A DNA stretch of 64,000 nt. It comes from Cornus controversa. Lineage: Eukaryota; Streptophyta; Magnoliopsida; Cornales; Cornaceae. The stretch spans positions 51,014,336 through 51,078,335 of the forward strand of contig CM048849.1 in NCBI GenBank assembly GCA_026545225.1, in the 5' to 3' direction. The translations under genes were made by a program, and so were the position numbers. The notes below the pieces were generated by a model. It was not told the DNA's origin. It ran no database searches and saw nothing but the letters and a program-made list of their open reading frames with translations. Positions 1-15,822 of the stretch are shown in pieces. The number at the start of each line of letters is the position of its first letter. The stretch's first letter is position 1.

Positions 1-1602
1 CATGCTTGGAGATTCTCTGAACCAAATTAAACTTGAAGAACTACCTCTATTCAGTTTTGAAAAACTGGCAAGTGCAACTGACAATTTTGATTTGGCCAAT
101 AAGCTCGGGCAGGGTGGTTTTGGTGCAGTGTACAAGGTAATGCTTGTTCATCCAGAGCTCTACGCTGTACCAAAAAAGAAAATTCAAATTCATTTATTTT
201 CAGGGAAACTTGCCAAGTGGACAAGATATAGCTGTAAAACGGCTTTCAAGATCCTCTGGACAAGGGCTGGAGGAGTTTATGAACGAGGTTGTAGTGATTT
301 CTCAACTCCAGCACCGTAATCTTGTTAGACTTCTTGGCTGCTGTGTGGAAGGAGAAGAAAAGATGTTGATCTATGAATACATGCCAAATAAAAGCTTAGA
401 TGCATTTCTCTTTGGTTAGTTCATGACAAAGCTCTTTATGTTATTTCAATTTCACAACCTTAACATCGGCGGGAACTTCATTGTGTCTTATCAAGACACT
501 GTTATTTCTAGTTATTTGAATTTCACAGCCTTGACATCAGCAGGAATTTCATTGTGTTGTGAAGACAGAATGCCTTTTCTTTTATAGTCTTTGTGAACAC
601 ACTGATCTACTAAAACTATGAATTTCGTCTCAACATCATTTTATTGTCCTACAACTTTAACCTACTTGTTTTTTCTTTTCTTCAATATTTTGTCAGATCC
701 AATCAAGCAAAAACTCCTAGATTGGAGAAAACGTGCCACCATTATTGAAGGGATTGGCCGAGGCCTTCTTTACCTTCACAGGGATTCCAGATTAAGGATA
801 ATTCATAGAGATTTAAAGACAAGTAATGTTCTGTTGGATAAAGATCTAAATCCAAAAATTTCAGATTTTGGCATGGCAAAGATTTTTGAAGGCAACCAAG
901 ACCAAGCCAACACTAAAAGGGTTGCTGGAACATAGTAAGTAGCCTTTGCTTTGTCCAAAATGATTTGTCATTCATTTATAATCCTTCTTTCTTATGGGAT
1001 AGTTTAACTCAAATAATTTTACTATTTGGGCTGAAATGACATAATGCAGTGGTTATATGGCCCCTGAATATGCATTGGAAGGGAGATTCTCCGAAAAATC
1101 TGATGTCTTTAGCTTCGGAGTATTATTGTTAGAGATTGTAAGTGGGCGAAAGAACACTAGCTTTTATCACGATGAGCACTCTTTAAGCCTTCTAGGATTT
1201 GTAAGTTCACTTGAACGATTGCCTCAGTTACTCCATATAGTTCCTTTTAATCTTTCTAATTTCGACATTTCATGGTTGTGTTACTATGTCCAGGCATGGA
1301 TGTTGTGGAATGAAGATAGGATTGTAATGCTAACAGATTCAACAATTTCTGATCCATGCTTCCAAGTGGAGATCTTGAGATACATACATGTAGGACTGTT
1401 GTGTGTGCAAGATTTCGCCACTGATAGGCCAACTATGTCTACTGTTCTTTCAATGCTTAGTAGTGAAATTGCAAATCTTCCAACCCCAAAGCAACCTGCC
1501 TTTACTGAAAGACAGGTTCTCTCAAATACAAGCTCTTCTCAACAGCGCCATGAGAGATGTTCTGCAAACAATGTCACCGTTACAATCATTGAAAGCCGTT
1601 AG
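1..1602 (+). CDS. G-type lectin S-receptor-like Ser/Thr kinase (type A), 3' part, cut by window edge
   Basis: Exons visible: 1-136, 204-414, 697-934, 1050-1200, 1294-1602 (stop TAG 1600-1602), all with GT-AG introns. They encode the end of the juxtamembrane region, the P-loop (GQGGFG), the catalytic Lys in IAVKRL, the HRDLK loop, DFG, the APE segment (YMAPEY) and a C-tail ending in IESR. It is an RD-type kinase of the plant RLK/Pelle class, predicted to phosphorylate cytosolic targets as the intracellular half of a membrane receptor. The lectin, EGF-like, PAN and membrane-span exons lie left of the window. Exons and introns match the gene at 4285-7758 almost base for base at an offset of 6,156, with a few substitutions (for example FYHDEH versus FYRDEH and final ESR versus EGR). 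No disabling change is visible here; completeness of the 5' half is unknown. Confidence 0.93.
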
Positions 1603-2530
1603 CAAGTATACTCTGTTGCTTTTACAATTGTTTCATTCCTAATGTGCATTGCAATTGAATATACAAAGTAAATGTAATTTAACGTTGATGCTATTGGGAG
1701 AAAATTTATTAAACTTATTTCTGGTTTGAGTTATTTAATTTAATTACATTGTTTGATAATTACCAAATTCTCTGTGCATCTTGATTCGTTTTATTCTCTC
1801 AACAATTTGACAACTCAGGTATCAAAAAGAGTGCCTTATGACAAACTATCCTATTATAAATAATCTGTCTTTCCCATCCTCACATCAACGAAAAGATAAT
1901 GAAAGAATTAATTTTTTATGAGGGTTATCTTGAATTTGGAAACTTTAATTATTGCTTCAATTACTCCATTGAATGTACCAAATATAGTTTTGTTTTACAA
2001 CAACTTTGTCAACGGTTTTATAAAAGTCAGCTTTTGCCATGATCACATCCACATTGATCCTTTTTTGAGCGAGCCATAATTATTATATATAATTATTACC
2101 TTGATGAAAGATTAGTAATAAAAAATTACAATTTTAACTAAATGAAATTTCGTTAGTTTTGATAAAACACAATTAATAGAAAAAAAAAATAGAGTACTTT
2201 AATAAGCAATACAAGAAGTAGCTATAGAATTTTTTATTTAAAAAGTGACAACTAAAAATATTACTAACATATATAATATCATTGTTGTTATTGGCATTTT
2301 TATCATCTTGATATCATAACAATTTAGTTTTTTCATAGATGGAGATTAGAATATAATTTAAAATATTTTTTCCTGTTAACGTCATCTAACAAAAATATTT
2401 AAGAAAGAAGGTTCGTGTATTTTTATTAAGCATCAAGAGACGGTAGTGTAATTTGTCCTTTTTTTCTCTCTTTCGAATTTCTATAATCAATACCATACAT
2501 GTGTGTATATTATTGTAAATGTAGTAATGA
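1..2530 (+). repeat. Left copy of recent tandem duplication (partner 6157-8681)
   Basis: The sequence from the window start through the 3' flank of the partial kinase gene is repeated at 6157-8681. The match runs through exons, introns and about 930 bp of 3' flank with scattered single-base changes and small indels. It ends at the shared string GTAGTAATGA, after which the copies diverge (2531 and 8682). The left boundary lies outside the window. Confidence 0.9.
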
Positions 2531-3240
2531 TAAGTACATCGAAAATTGTGATTCAAATGAGTCACAATTCCCGAAGTTATCATATATTATGGGACAGAAG
2601 GACTACGGACTCCGTAATACTTTTTCTGCTTCTATATCTTTGTTTACTTCTTGATACAGTAAATTTGACCTTGATTTGACCCATCGTTTGGGTTAAAAAA
2701 ATAAAGAGATGACATAATGTGGGTGTCGCGATGTGATTGGTCCTCGAAATTGCTAGCTGCCATGTGATTGGTTCTTGAACTTAACTTCACTTATAGTGTA
2801 TTATTTCAGAAACAACATTGTTTTGATGAAGGGTAGAAGTGTTTTCTTACATTTCGTTAACAATTGACGGACATGTCGTTAATTGTAATGAATTAATAGT
2901 TTAATGAGAGTTTGTAATTCAGGAAAGTTTTTTTTTGCAAAAAAGACATATTTCAGAAAGAATTATTTGTAAATTGGATATAGTTGAATTTTTTTTTGCA
3001 CTTAAACCATATAATAAATAGAAAAAGGTCTTTTTTTTATTCTTAAAAATTTGAGCCTTTATGGAAGAGAAAGAATCGATTTTTTTTTTATTTTAAATTT
3101 GAAAATTATGTTGGGCCATGAATTAGAAAATGAGACAGTCATTTTGAATTATGGAGTTTTTTGTGATTTTTTTCGTTTTCAGAGGGGCATTTTTATAATT
3201 ATTAAAAAATTTGTATAGAAACTAAGAATAACAAAGAATT
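1603..3240. other. 3' flank and AT-rich intergenic DNA
   Basis: No gene is supported here. 1603-2530 is 3' UTR and flank shared with the second type A gene. The rest is AT-rich with homopolymer runs. A short direct repeat occurs at about 2730-2785, where a segment containing TGTGATTGGT is repeated about 33 bp apart. Confidence 0.6.
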
Positions 3241-3360
3241 CCAGTGGCGTAACGTGGCTCCCCCAGTGGACCTTTCTTGCAATTAGTTCTAGGGTTTATT
3301 GCAAGACCCAATATTTGGAACCAGTTCTTGATCAATCAAAATTGACTTTATTCACGATTT

Positions 3361-3384
3361 GGGTTAGGGTTAGGGTTAGGGTTA
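3361..3384 (+). repeat. Interstitial telomere-like repeat (GGGTTA)x4
   Basis: Four perfect hexamers GGGTTA occur in a row. A telo-box-like AGGGTTT lies about 70 bp upstream (about 3291-3298). The hexamer TTAGGG differs from the usual plant telomere heptamer TTTAGGG. Telo-boxes are common in promoters and 5' UTRs of housekeeping plant genes. Here the array sits 28 bp before a short ATG-led ORF in an island less AT-rich than its surroundings, so a captured promoter/5' UTR fragment is a plausible origin. Confidence 0.75.
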
Positions 3385-3411
3385 TTCAGTTCAATCCCGT
3401 GCTCTGACACC

Positions 3412-3561
3412 ATGAAGGGTTCATCCAGCTCCAACGAACTCGCTTGCCAGCAAAAGAAGCTCGGAAGACTCCCTCACATATTGGCCAGAGTCCTCGTGCT
3501 TCGCTTCCATTCAGACGCTGACGTTTTGGAGCAGGAAACCTTCGCTGTCTCGACCTGTTAA
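3412..3561 (+). CDS. Possible small ORF or captured first-exon fragment (49 aa)
   Basis: An ATG at 3412 opens a 49-residue frame ending at TAA 3559-3561. It starts with a Ser-rich MKGSSSS and continues with a basic and then mixed segment (KKLGRLPHILARVLVLRF). I do not recognise it. It lies just after the telomere-like repeat, in a patch (about 3240-3660) that is clearly less AT-rich than its flanks and looks like a gene 5' end. No homologous block is visible elsewhere in the window. It may be a fragment of a host gene carried here by a transposon, or chance. There is no direct evidence of expression. Confidence 0.25.
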   Translation: MKGSSSSNELACQQKKLGRLPHILARVLVLRFHSDADVLEQETFAVSTC

Positions 3562-4284
3562 AGACAGAAACACTTCCCAGAGGTTGGGTAGCAGTTATGG
3601 AGTTCTGCTGGAGAGAGAGAGGGACGCTCTCTCAGATCGGGTAACCCGTAAAAGTTGGGTTTGATCTTATTTAATTATTTTTAGACACATGTCAAAATTT
3701 GGTTGCACCACGTCACCTATCAAAGGATGCTGCTCCTGATAGAGTAGGACTCGACTCGAGTATTGTCCTTTGTTATTTTTATTCTTGATCGCTAGATGTG
3801 GTAGTGGTCTTTCTTTGACTGTGTGGTATGCCCAATGTGTTTGCTTTCTTTCTCATGAATTTTTCAACAAATTTGTAGATAGACAGACTTTTTTCCTTTA
3901 AAAATTCAAAGCTGATATTTTGTAAAACTGCATAAACCAACTAAATCTAAATAAATTATGTGCTACCCTTTGAAAAGAACAAAAAGTAAAAAAATAAATA
4001 AATTACCAGAAGATTGATCTTTTTTAACAAAATGAAAATCCAAACTGGGGGCTTCAAGAAATATATTTGGCTATATGTCTTTGCAATATGGAGAAGCTGA
4101 GTCATGACTTATCAGCCGAAAACTTTGAACCAAATGGGAAACCGAAGGTTCCACCACCTAACTCATGAAGAAATGGAGAGTTGAATTACTGTACATGCAT
4201 GTAAGTCCTTTGGCAACAGATCAGAAGACATCACACACCTTCCATCTTCACCAACAAGCACTCAACAGAGTTATTGGATTTGCC
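3562..4284. other. Upstream region of the type A receptor kinase gene
   Basis: No gene is seen. The stretch just before the kinase start has an upstream in-frame ATG at 4165 that would add 40 residues without signal-peptide character, so the ATG at 4285 was preferred. No convincing TATA box is visible. Confidence 0.4.
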
Positions 4285-7200
4285 ATGGTACGTACAAGCT
4301 TAATGACTCTTCTTCTAATCCCTGTTCTCATATTTCACTATTCTTGTACTATAGAATTTTGCGCTGCCATAGACACAATTACATCAACCCAATCCATCAA
4401 TGACCCTCAAACTATAGTCTCCAGTGGTGACACCTTCAAACTGGGATTTTTTAGCCCTCTTAATTCTACTAAACGGTATGTTGGTATCTGGTTCAATGAC
4501 ATCGCTGCAAAAGTGGTATGGGTTGCCAACAGAGATAAACCACTTAATGACTCCTCTGGGACTGTGACAATATCCAAGGATGGCAATCTTGTAGTCTTGG
4601 ATGGACAGAAACAGATTGTTTGGTCATCAAATGTTCCAAATTCTTCGTTGAATTCAAGTGCCCAGCTTTCAGATTCTGGGAACCTTATCTTGCGGGATGA
4701 CTCCAATGGGAAAATAATATGGGAGAGTTTTGAACACCCTTCTGATTCTTTCTTGCAGGAGATGAAATTAAGTACCAACAAGTTTACAGACAAGAAGGTT
4801 CAGCTGACCTCATGGAAAAGCCCTTCAGATCCATCCAATGGAAAGTTCACTTTTGGCATCAATCCTCTGAATATTCCAGAAGTATATGTATGGAATGGTA
4901 GTCATCCATACTGGCGAAGTGGTCCATGGAATGGGCAGATTTTTATTGGCATACCAGAAATGGTTTCACTATACAATAGTGGAGTTGAAGTTGTAGATGA
5001 TAAAGAAGGAACCATATATTTAAGTTATACTTATGCAAATGAGTCAAATCTGGTACTCATTGCCTTAAGTCCTAATGGAACCATAATGGAGAAGTACTGG
5101 GAAGAAGGAAAGGAGACTTGGGAAAATCCATGGTTGGCTCCAGATACTGAATGTGAAGTATATGGCAAGTGTGGTCCATTTGGGAGCTGCAATGTACTGG
5201 ATTCACCAATTTGCACATGTTTACAAGGGTTTGATCCAAAGGATATGGAGGAATGGAGGAGAGGAAATTGGACCAGCGGATGTGTAAGGAGGAGACAATT
5301 GCAGTGTGAGAGAAACAACAGTGGTGGTGAAAAGGGCAAAGAAGATGGGTTTCTGAAGCTAAAGACAGTGAAAGTGCCGGCCTTTGCTGAGTGGTTATTT
5401 GCTTCAGAAGACGACTGCGAAAGCCAGTGCTTGAATAATTGTTCTTGTATAGCATATTCATATTACAGTAGCATTGGTTGTATGCAGTGGAGTGGGGACT
5501 TAATTGACATACAGAAATTGCCCAATGGTGGAGCAGATCTTTACATTCGTGTTGCATATTCAGAACTTGGTAAGTTTTTTTCATCTTTCTTGAAAAAATA
5601 AAATAACAATAGTAGGTGCTTCTAATAATCCTCTTTTGGTAATTCTGTTTGTTTTACTTGTTGATCAGAATAAGCAAATATCACTTGAATTTGAACCATA
5701 GCATATTCTAAACATCTTAGCCACCTGACATTTGTACTCTAGTTCAGAAATGTGTTAGTCTATTTTAATAGCACAAGTGTAATACCTTTTTCCCATTTTC
5801 CCACAGAAAAAGAGAGCCATGGAAATTGTCTAAATTCTCAGTTCTTTAATCCATATTAATCAGCTACTCTCTCAAAGTTTCTTGTGTTTTACAGAAAAAA
5901 AGAGAAGCACAAAACTAGTTATCACAATTCCAGTGCTCATAGGGTCAATAACTTTTGCAATCTGTATCTTTCTTTCCTGGAGGTGGATGGCAAGACCACA
6001 AGGTATATGCCCTTTAAAATTAGCTCAAGGGATTAGCACATATTTCTGTTATTATATAGATTACCTATTACTAAATTTTGAATCAGGAAGGAAGAAAAAG
6101 AGTGTGAAGTTATTATTTAAAAGACGGGGAGTGAATCGAGATTGTTCGAATGAAAGCATGCTTGGAGATTCTCTGAACCAAATTAAACTTGAAGAACTAC
6201 CTCTATTCAGTTTTGAAAAACTGGCAAGTGCAACTGACAATTTTGATTTGGCCAATAAGCTCGGGCAGGGTGGTTTTGGTGCAGTGTACAAGGTAATGCT
6301 TGTTCATCCAGAGCTCTACGCTGTACCAAAAAAGAAAATTCAAATTCATTTATTTTCAGGGAAACTTGCCAAGTGGACAAGATATAGCTGTAAAACGGCT
6401 TTCAAGATCCTCTGGACAAGGGCTGGAGGAGTTTATGAACGAGGTTGTAGTGATTTCTCAACTCCAGCACCGTAATCTTGTTAGACTTCTTGGCTGCTGT
6501 GTGGAAGGAGAAGAAAAGATGTTGATCTATGAATACATGCCAAATAAAAGCTTAGATGCATTTCTCTTTGGTTAGTTCATGACAAAGCTCTTTATGTTAT
6601 TTCAATTTCACAACCTTAACATCGGCGGGAACTTCATTGTGTCTTATCAAGACACTGTTATTTCTAGTTATTTGAATTTCACAGCCTTGACATCAGCAGG
6701 AATTTCATTGTGTTGTGAAGACAGAATGCCTTTTCTTTTATAGTCTTTGTGAACACACTGATCTACTAAAACTATGAATTTCGTCTCAACATCATTTTAT
6801 TGTCCTACAACTTTAACCTACTTGTTTTTTCTTTTCTTCAATATTTTGTCAGATCCAATCAAGCAAAAACTCCTAGATTGGAGAAAACGTGCCACCATTA
6901 TTGAAGGGATTGGCCGAGGCCTTCTTTACCTTCACAGGGATTCCAGATTAAGGATTATTCATAGAGATTTAAAGACAAGTAATGTTCTGTTGGATAAAGA
7001 TCTAAATCCAAAAATTTCAGATTTTGGCATGGCAAAGATTTTTGAAGGCAACCAAGACCAAGCCAACACTAAAAGGGTTGCTGGAACATAGTAAGTAGCC
7101 TTTGCTTTGTCCAAAATGATTTGTCATTCATTTATAATCCTTCTTTCTTATGGGATAGTTTAACTCAAATAATTTTACTATTTGGGCTGAAATGACATAA

Positions 7201-7758
7201 TGCAGTGGTTATATGGCCCCTGAATATGCATTAGAAGGGAGATTCTCCGAGAAATCTGATGTCTTTAGCTTCGGAGTATTGTTGTTAGAGATTGTAAGTG
7301 GACGAAAGAACACTAGCTTTTATCGCGATGAGCACTCTTTAAGCCTTCTAGGATTTGTAAGTTCACTTGAACTATTGCCTCAGTTACTCCATATAGTTCC
7401 TTTTAATCTTTCTAATTTCGACATTTCATGGTTGTGTTACTATGTCCAGGCATGGATGTTGTGGAATGAAGATAGGATTGTAATGCTAACAGATTCAACA
7501 ATTTCTGATCCATGCTTCCAAGTGGAGATCTTGAGATACATACATGTAGGACTGTTGTGTGTGCAAGATTTCGCCACTGATAGGCCAACTATGTCTACTG
7601 TTCTTTCAATGCTTAGTAGTGAAATTGCAAATCTTCCAACCCCAAAGCAACCTGCCTTTACTGAAAGACAGGTTCTCTCAAATACAAGCTCTTCTCAACA
7701 GCGCCATGAGAGATGTTCTGCAAACAATGTCACCGTTACAATCATTGAAGGCCGTTAG
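4285..7758 (+). CDS. G-type lectin S-receptor-like Ser/Thr kinase (type A), complete
   Basis: Seven exons: 4285-5569, 5895-6002, 6087-6292, 6360-6570, 6853-7090, 7206-7356, 7450-7758; 835 residues, frame maintained at every GT-AG junction. Order: signal peptide (about 1-28), bulb-lectin domain (about 29-160, with GFFSP and VVWVANRD), S-locus glycoprotein region (YWRSGPWNG near 209), EGF-like cysteines (290-341), PAN domain (about 353-428), membrane span (about 436-457), kinase. Kinase landmarks: P-loop 524-529, Lys545, HRD 640-642, DFG 660-662, APE 687-689. RD class, so catalytically competent in appearance. Predicted plasma-membrane receptor sensing an extracellular ligand or glycan; ligand unknown. 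Many N-glycosylation sequons occur in the ectodomain. The start at 4285 gives a normal hydrophobic leader. The 3' half is a near-exact copy of the gene at 1-1602. Subfamily resembles Arabidopsis SD1-13-like kinases (family recall, not a search). Confidence 0.95.
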
Positions 7759-8681
7759 CAAGTATACTCTGTTGCTTTTACAATTGTTTCATTCCTAATG
7801 TGCATTGCAATTGAATATACAAAGTAAATTTAATTTAACGTTGATGGTTTTGGGAGAAATTTTATTAAACTTATTTCTGGTTTGAGTTATTTAATTTAAT
7901 TACATTGTTTGATAATTACCAAATTCTCTGTGCATCTTGATTCGTTTTATTCTCTCAACAATTTGACAACTCAGGTATCAAAAAGAATGCCTTATGACAA
8001 ACTATCCTAATATAAATAATCTCTCTTTCCCATCCTCACATCAACGAAAAGATAATGAAAGAATTAATTTTTTATGAGGGTTATCTTGAATTTGGAAACT
8101 TTAATTATTGCTTCAATTACTCCATTGAATGTACCCAATATAGTTTTGTTTTACAACAACTTTGTTAACGGTTTTATAAAAGTCAGCTTTTGCCATGATC
8201 ACATCCACATTGATCCTTTTTGAGTGAGCCATAATTATTATATATAATTATTACCTTGATGAAAGATTAGTAATAAAAAATTACAATTTTAACTAAATGA
8301 AATTTCGTTAGTTTTGATAAAACACAATTAATCGAAAAAAAAAATAGAGTACTTTAATAAGCAATACAAGAAGTAGCTATAGAATTTTTTATTTAAAAAG
8401 TGACAACTAAAAATATTCCTAACATATATAATATCATTGTTGTTATTGGCATTTTTATCATCTTGATGTAATAACAATTTAGTTTTTTCATAGATGGAGA
8501 TTAGAATATGAAAATATTTTTTCTTGTAAACGTCATCTAACAAAAATATTTAAGAAAGAAGGTTCATGTATTTTTATTAAGCATGAAGAGACGTTAGTGT
8601 AATTTTGTCTTCTTTTTCCTCTTTCGAATTTATATAATCAATATCATACAGGTGTGTATATTATTGTAAATGTAGTAATGA
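6157..8681 (+). repeat. Right copy of recent tandem duplication (partner 1-2530)
   Basis: Starts inside exon 3 (as far as the left window edge allows comparison) and continues through the gene end and about 920 bp of flank. Small differences exist (for example one base in HRD-exon codon usage near 6957, and a few indels after 7827), so it is not a literal sequence copy. This argues for a real duplication rather than a simple assembly repeat. Confidence 0.9.
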
Positions 8682-10037
8682 CATGTCACTCTGGAGTCAA
8701 CTATAATAATAATGAACATAAATTTTTGTGTTTCAAAAGTAACGCTAAAAGAATTCAAGTTAAAAAAATAAAACTAAAAAGATTCAAGTTAAAATTGCTA
8801 TGAATTTTGAAAAACACAAGTTCTATTTATCTCCATCCGGCCTATTCCACAGGATGAGTTGTAATTACTGTTTATAACTGTCACAACACTTGCCAAAGTA
8901 TCTCATTTCAAATTTGTAAATGTCGAATTTATTTTTTTATTTTTTAGGTTGGTTGTTTAAATTATAACCTGAAACTTGGTTCCTCTACTTTTCTTTTAGT
9001 TTTTTTCATGATCAAATAATTGAAGAACGGGACTTTTTCAGTAATTAAGAAGTATGAACACAAATTAAGAAGTATAAATAGACGCAAAGCACGAGTTTGA
9101 CACGACAGTAATGGTATAGATGGCGAAAGGCGAAAGGTCTTGGTCCTCTTGGAATTGTTTCATAATTTTCATTGTCACAACGTGGTCCTTCAATAGACAA
9201 TGACATCCATTACATTCCAAATCCAGGACGCATTCATGTCCAACGAACCTGGTCCACATTCTAACGAATAAAAACTGAGCACAACTATCGCACGGCTGTT
9301 ATATACACTGATATAAAATTCCAAGGTTTACTTTATTGTGAGGTCAAAACCATTATTTTCAAGTGGCTAGAAATTTAAATAATACATGTACCTGATTAAT
9401 GGTGTCGCATTCATCTCGAACACTTACATAATTCTGAAACATCTTTTCAACATTTCATAAAAGTATTTTGACCCCTTTTTTTTTTAGGTCACTCCTCGAA
9501 TAATTTTTGAACACTTTTCAAATACGAATGAGACACTTCATATCAATGATGTATATTCAAATATTTTAAAAAAAAATTATATGTAACTAAGTTATGACTA
9601 TAAATCTAAGCTAAATATATGTAGATGCCTAAATTAGTCTAATTCTTTAATCTATTTGTTTATTTTTGTTTATAAGTTTGTTTGGTCTTAATTACTTGAT
9701 GATGAATTGAAGTATTTCTGTAATGTAGTCTTTTTATTGAATAATTAATATATATTAATATATTAAATTATTATTTTATAATCGTATCCTTACCGTGTTC
9801 GTGTCATATTTTTGTAAAACTTTTTGTATCACCATATTTATATGGTGTTGCATCCGTGTGGATGTTTTCTATCCAAAAATACAAAAAGTCAATAGCATTA
9901 GGTAATGACGAATATCATATTGTATCATCAATTTTCTGAAATATTTTATTATGATTTTGGACCTACATCAGAGACTTTGGTTATGCTTTCCAACTGTGTT
10001 TACGCCATATAGAAATTGAAAATGGGCAAAACATTTA
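7759..10037. other. Intergenic: type A 3' flank, then distal upstream region of the first type B gene
   Basis: 7759-8681 is the duplicated 3' flank. From about 8940 the sequence resembles blocks upstream of the other type B genes (for example 34560-34850, 45480-45780, 58420-58640). At 9885-10020 a block containing TCAATAGCATTAGG and TTTGGACCTACAT is again shared with 45900-46060 and 58845-58970. No coding gene is supported. Confidence 0.6.
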
Positions 10038-10325
10038 GCAATCGTTTGGATCGTAGGATTTGGAAGGATAAGAAGGGAAAATAAATGAGAGGATAATGTA
10101 TTTTGTGTTTAGATACTTTAAATAAAGAGTATGATAATAATTTAGTTGTTAACTTTTCTTTTCTTTTTTCTTTCATATCTTATCCAAACAAGAATATTAT
10201 CTTTTTTTTTTCTCTCATGTTTATCGAAATATAAATAGAGTTTATTGTTATTCTTTTTTTTTTTCTTTTCCCTCATAACAAAAGTTATCATCTCTTTTCT
10301 TTTCTGTTGTCTATCCAAACAGAGC
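10038..10325. mobile_element. hAT-like MITE, copy 1
   Basis: Begins GCAATCGTTTGGAT and ends ATCCAAACAGAGC, giving imperfect terminal inverted repeats (TIRs) around the core GTTTGGAT/ATCCAAAC. The interior is AT-rich, with segments such as GATTTGGAAGGATAA, and non-coding. A second related element abuts it. No certain target-site duplication could be assigned. Confidence 0.6.
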
Positions 10326-10329
10326 TTTA

Positions 10330-10808
10330 GGCATCGTTTGGATTAAATGATTTGGAAGGATAATGAGATAAAAGAAAGGTGACAATAATGTGTTTTGTGT
10401 TTAGGTACTTTAAATAAATAGAAAGGAGATGATTGAAAAGGATTTGAAGAGATAGTTATCCCTTCTAATCTCTTATATTCTATCCTCCTAAAAATGAGAA
10501 GATTGGGAGGAAAAATATAATGAGTTAGTAGTACTTTCATCATTTTAAAATTGCTTTCAACAATTAAAAAGAAAAAATTATTATTCCACTCATGTCTCAT
10601 TAAATATAAAAGGGTATAATAGTAATTTGATTTTTTTTTTCCTTCTCTCTCGCTTATCTTATCTAAATAAAAATATTATCATTTATTTTTTTTCATTCAT
10701 ATTTATCCAAACATAAATGAAGATTATTGTTATGCTCTTATTTCTTTTATGCTCTCATCACTAAAGTTATCATCTCCTTTCCATTCTCTTGTCAATCCAA
10801 ACTGAGCC
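10330..10808. mobile_element. hAT-like MITE, copy 2
   Basis: Begins GGCATCGTTTGGAT and ends ATCCAAACTGAGCC, with imperfect TIRs. The 5' interior shares GATTTGGAAGGATAA and GTGTTTAG(A/G)TACTTTAAA with the neighbouring element at 10038-10325, so the two belong to one family. It sits about 220 bp upstream of the type B start codon, inside the promoter region. Confidence 0.6.
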
Positions 10809-10884
10809 TTAAAATCAAAGTCCACTTGGGGGAATATAATAGGTCACAATTACAACAATGTATCTTATTTTTTAAATATAATTC

Positions 10885-11031
10885 ATATGAAATTCAGACC
10901 AGTCAAGAAAAAGAACCCCATGAGGAACCCTCCTTGATGTTGCAAAATCTAGTGATGCGCTTCTTATAGAGTCTTTGTGTATTTTAATTCTAGATGAATA
11001 CTGCAGACTCTGCACTGGTTCAGATAGAGAG
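10885..11031 (+). promoter_or_regulatory. Conserved proximal upstream block of type B genes
   Basis: A block holding AAATTCAGACCA, TCAAGA, CTTGATGTT, GTGCTTCTTA-like and TTCTAGATGAAT strings lies directly before the start codon. The same ordered strings precede the starts at 35176, 46330 and 59204. It probably covers the core promoter and 5' UTR. The in-frame upstream ATG at 10975 lies within it; the ATG at 11032 was chosen because all four paralogs align there (MMGY) and it gives a normal signal peptide. Confidence 0.55.
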
Positions 11032-14702
<3,671 letters not shown>

Positions 14703-15041
14703 ATTTTGTTTCCCTTGTTCTGACTATCATTTCTTGATCTTTTTGGCCATCTGTATGAAAGCAACGTACGCCGGAAGACCCTAATCTTCCAATTTTTCAT
14801 AATCGACTCAATTGAATTGGATGATTTGAAATGAAGCAATACAGTTAGATGGATTATGATCGAAATTGATATTTTAAACCATTTCATTGGGCTTGATGAG
14901 TAATTATGACCCTCCAATTTTGACTAAAATCAAAATTCGAGTACCGAAAAGTGTAATCGAGGCTCGATTTGCAATATTCTGCACAACTAACTGTGGAAGT
15001 GGAAATGATTTGAAATTTTGGAAAATAGTAGACCTCCTCCT
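14703..15041. other. 3' flank of type B copy 1
   Basis: No gene. The segment from about 14870 matches the 3' flank of the second type B gene at about 39290-39460, up to the string TAGACCTCC where an LTR element is inserted here. Confidence 0.6.
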
Positions 15042-15489
15042 TGTTGGAAACAGCGGAAGTGCAAAAAATAAATTATAATCAATCTCACACAAAACACAAG
15101 ATATACATGGTTCAACCTGCGTCCATGGATGAGAAGAGATTCCATTACAATTCCAAAGAAATATTACAATAGTAGAGAATACACAAAACTGAACCATGTA
15201 CATAAGCTCTTGTCCCAAAGCTTTTCACCATGTACCAATCCACGAGAATCCCTCTCGCCCTCAATGTTTCACTCTACCAAACTTGTAACTCTCTCTACCC
15301 ATCAACTCCCTTATGAGTCTCAATCATACCCTAGGCATCTATTTATAGATTCCTAAACCCAATTCCTAGTTGGACAAGGTTTACAATCCCTTGAACCCCA
15401 AAACTTTCCTAACAAGAAATTAACTAATAAATTACAACTCTAAAATAGAAAACCTTATTAAACTAGAATTAGAGACATAATATATAACA
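15042..15489 (-). repeat. Left LTR (3' LTR in element orientation)
   Basis: A 448-bp LTR starting TGTTGGAAACAGCGG and ending ATATAACA. It is clearly similar to the right LTR but differs by many substitutions and a missing stretch of about 30 bp, so the insertion is not recent. Confidence 0.9.
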
Positions 15490-15808
15490 ATCTCCACCTT
15501 AGCTTAAATTTCATTACGTCAATCATCGCTTCCCACAACATTGAATTGGACACTCATGTGGCTTTAATCTCGCACAACTCTAATTGCCTCCATTGTATGC
15601 TACTCGATTAATCAAACCTCCAAGGCTTCACCTTGAATGCTCGAGCTTCATGCCATGTAATTCATCATGATTTTCTGACTATCGTGACCAAAAACATCTA
15701 TTAATTGACTCCACCTGCAATTGAAACATATTGCAGCACTGGTTGAAACTTCTTGTATTTTCTGAATCTTTTTTGAATAAAGGTTAAACGTCCTAACATG
15801 AACCATTG

Positions 15809-15820
15809 GCTCTAATACCA
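15809..15820 (-). other. Primer-binding site of the LTR element
   Basis: GCTCTAATACCA on the + strand, i.e. TGGTATTAGAGC on the minus strand, two bases from the right LTR. One mismatch to the common plant PBS TGGTATCAGAGC (initiator-Met tRNA). Confidence 0.85.
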
Positions 15821-15822
15821 CT

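Noticed and set aside
4407..5584. Minus-strand open frames opposite exon 1 of the type A gene (also opposite exon 1 of each type B gene)
   Set aside because: They mirror a strongly coding plus-strand exon and recur only because the paralogs are similar; they have no domain features.
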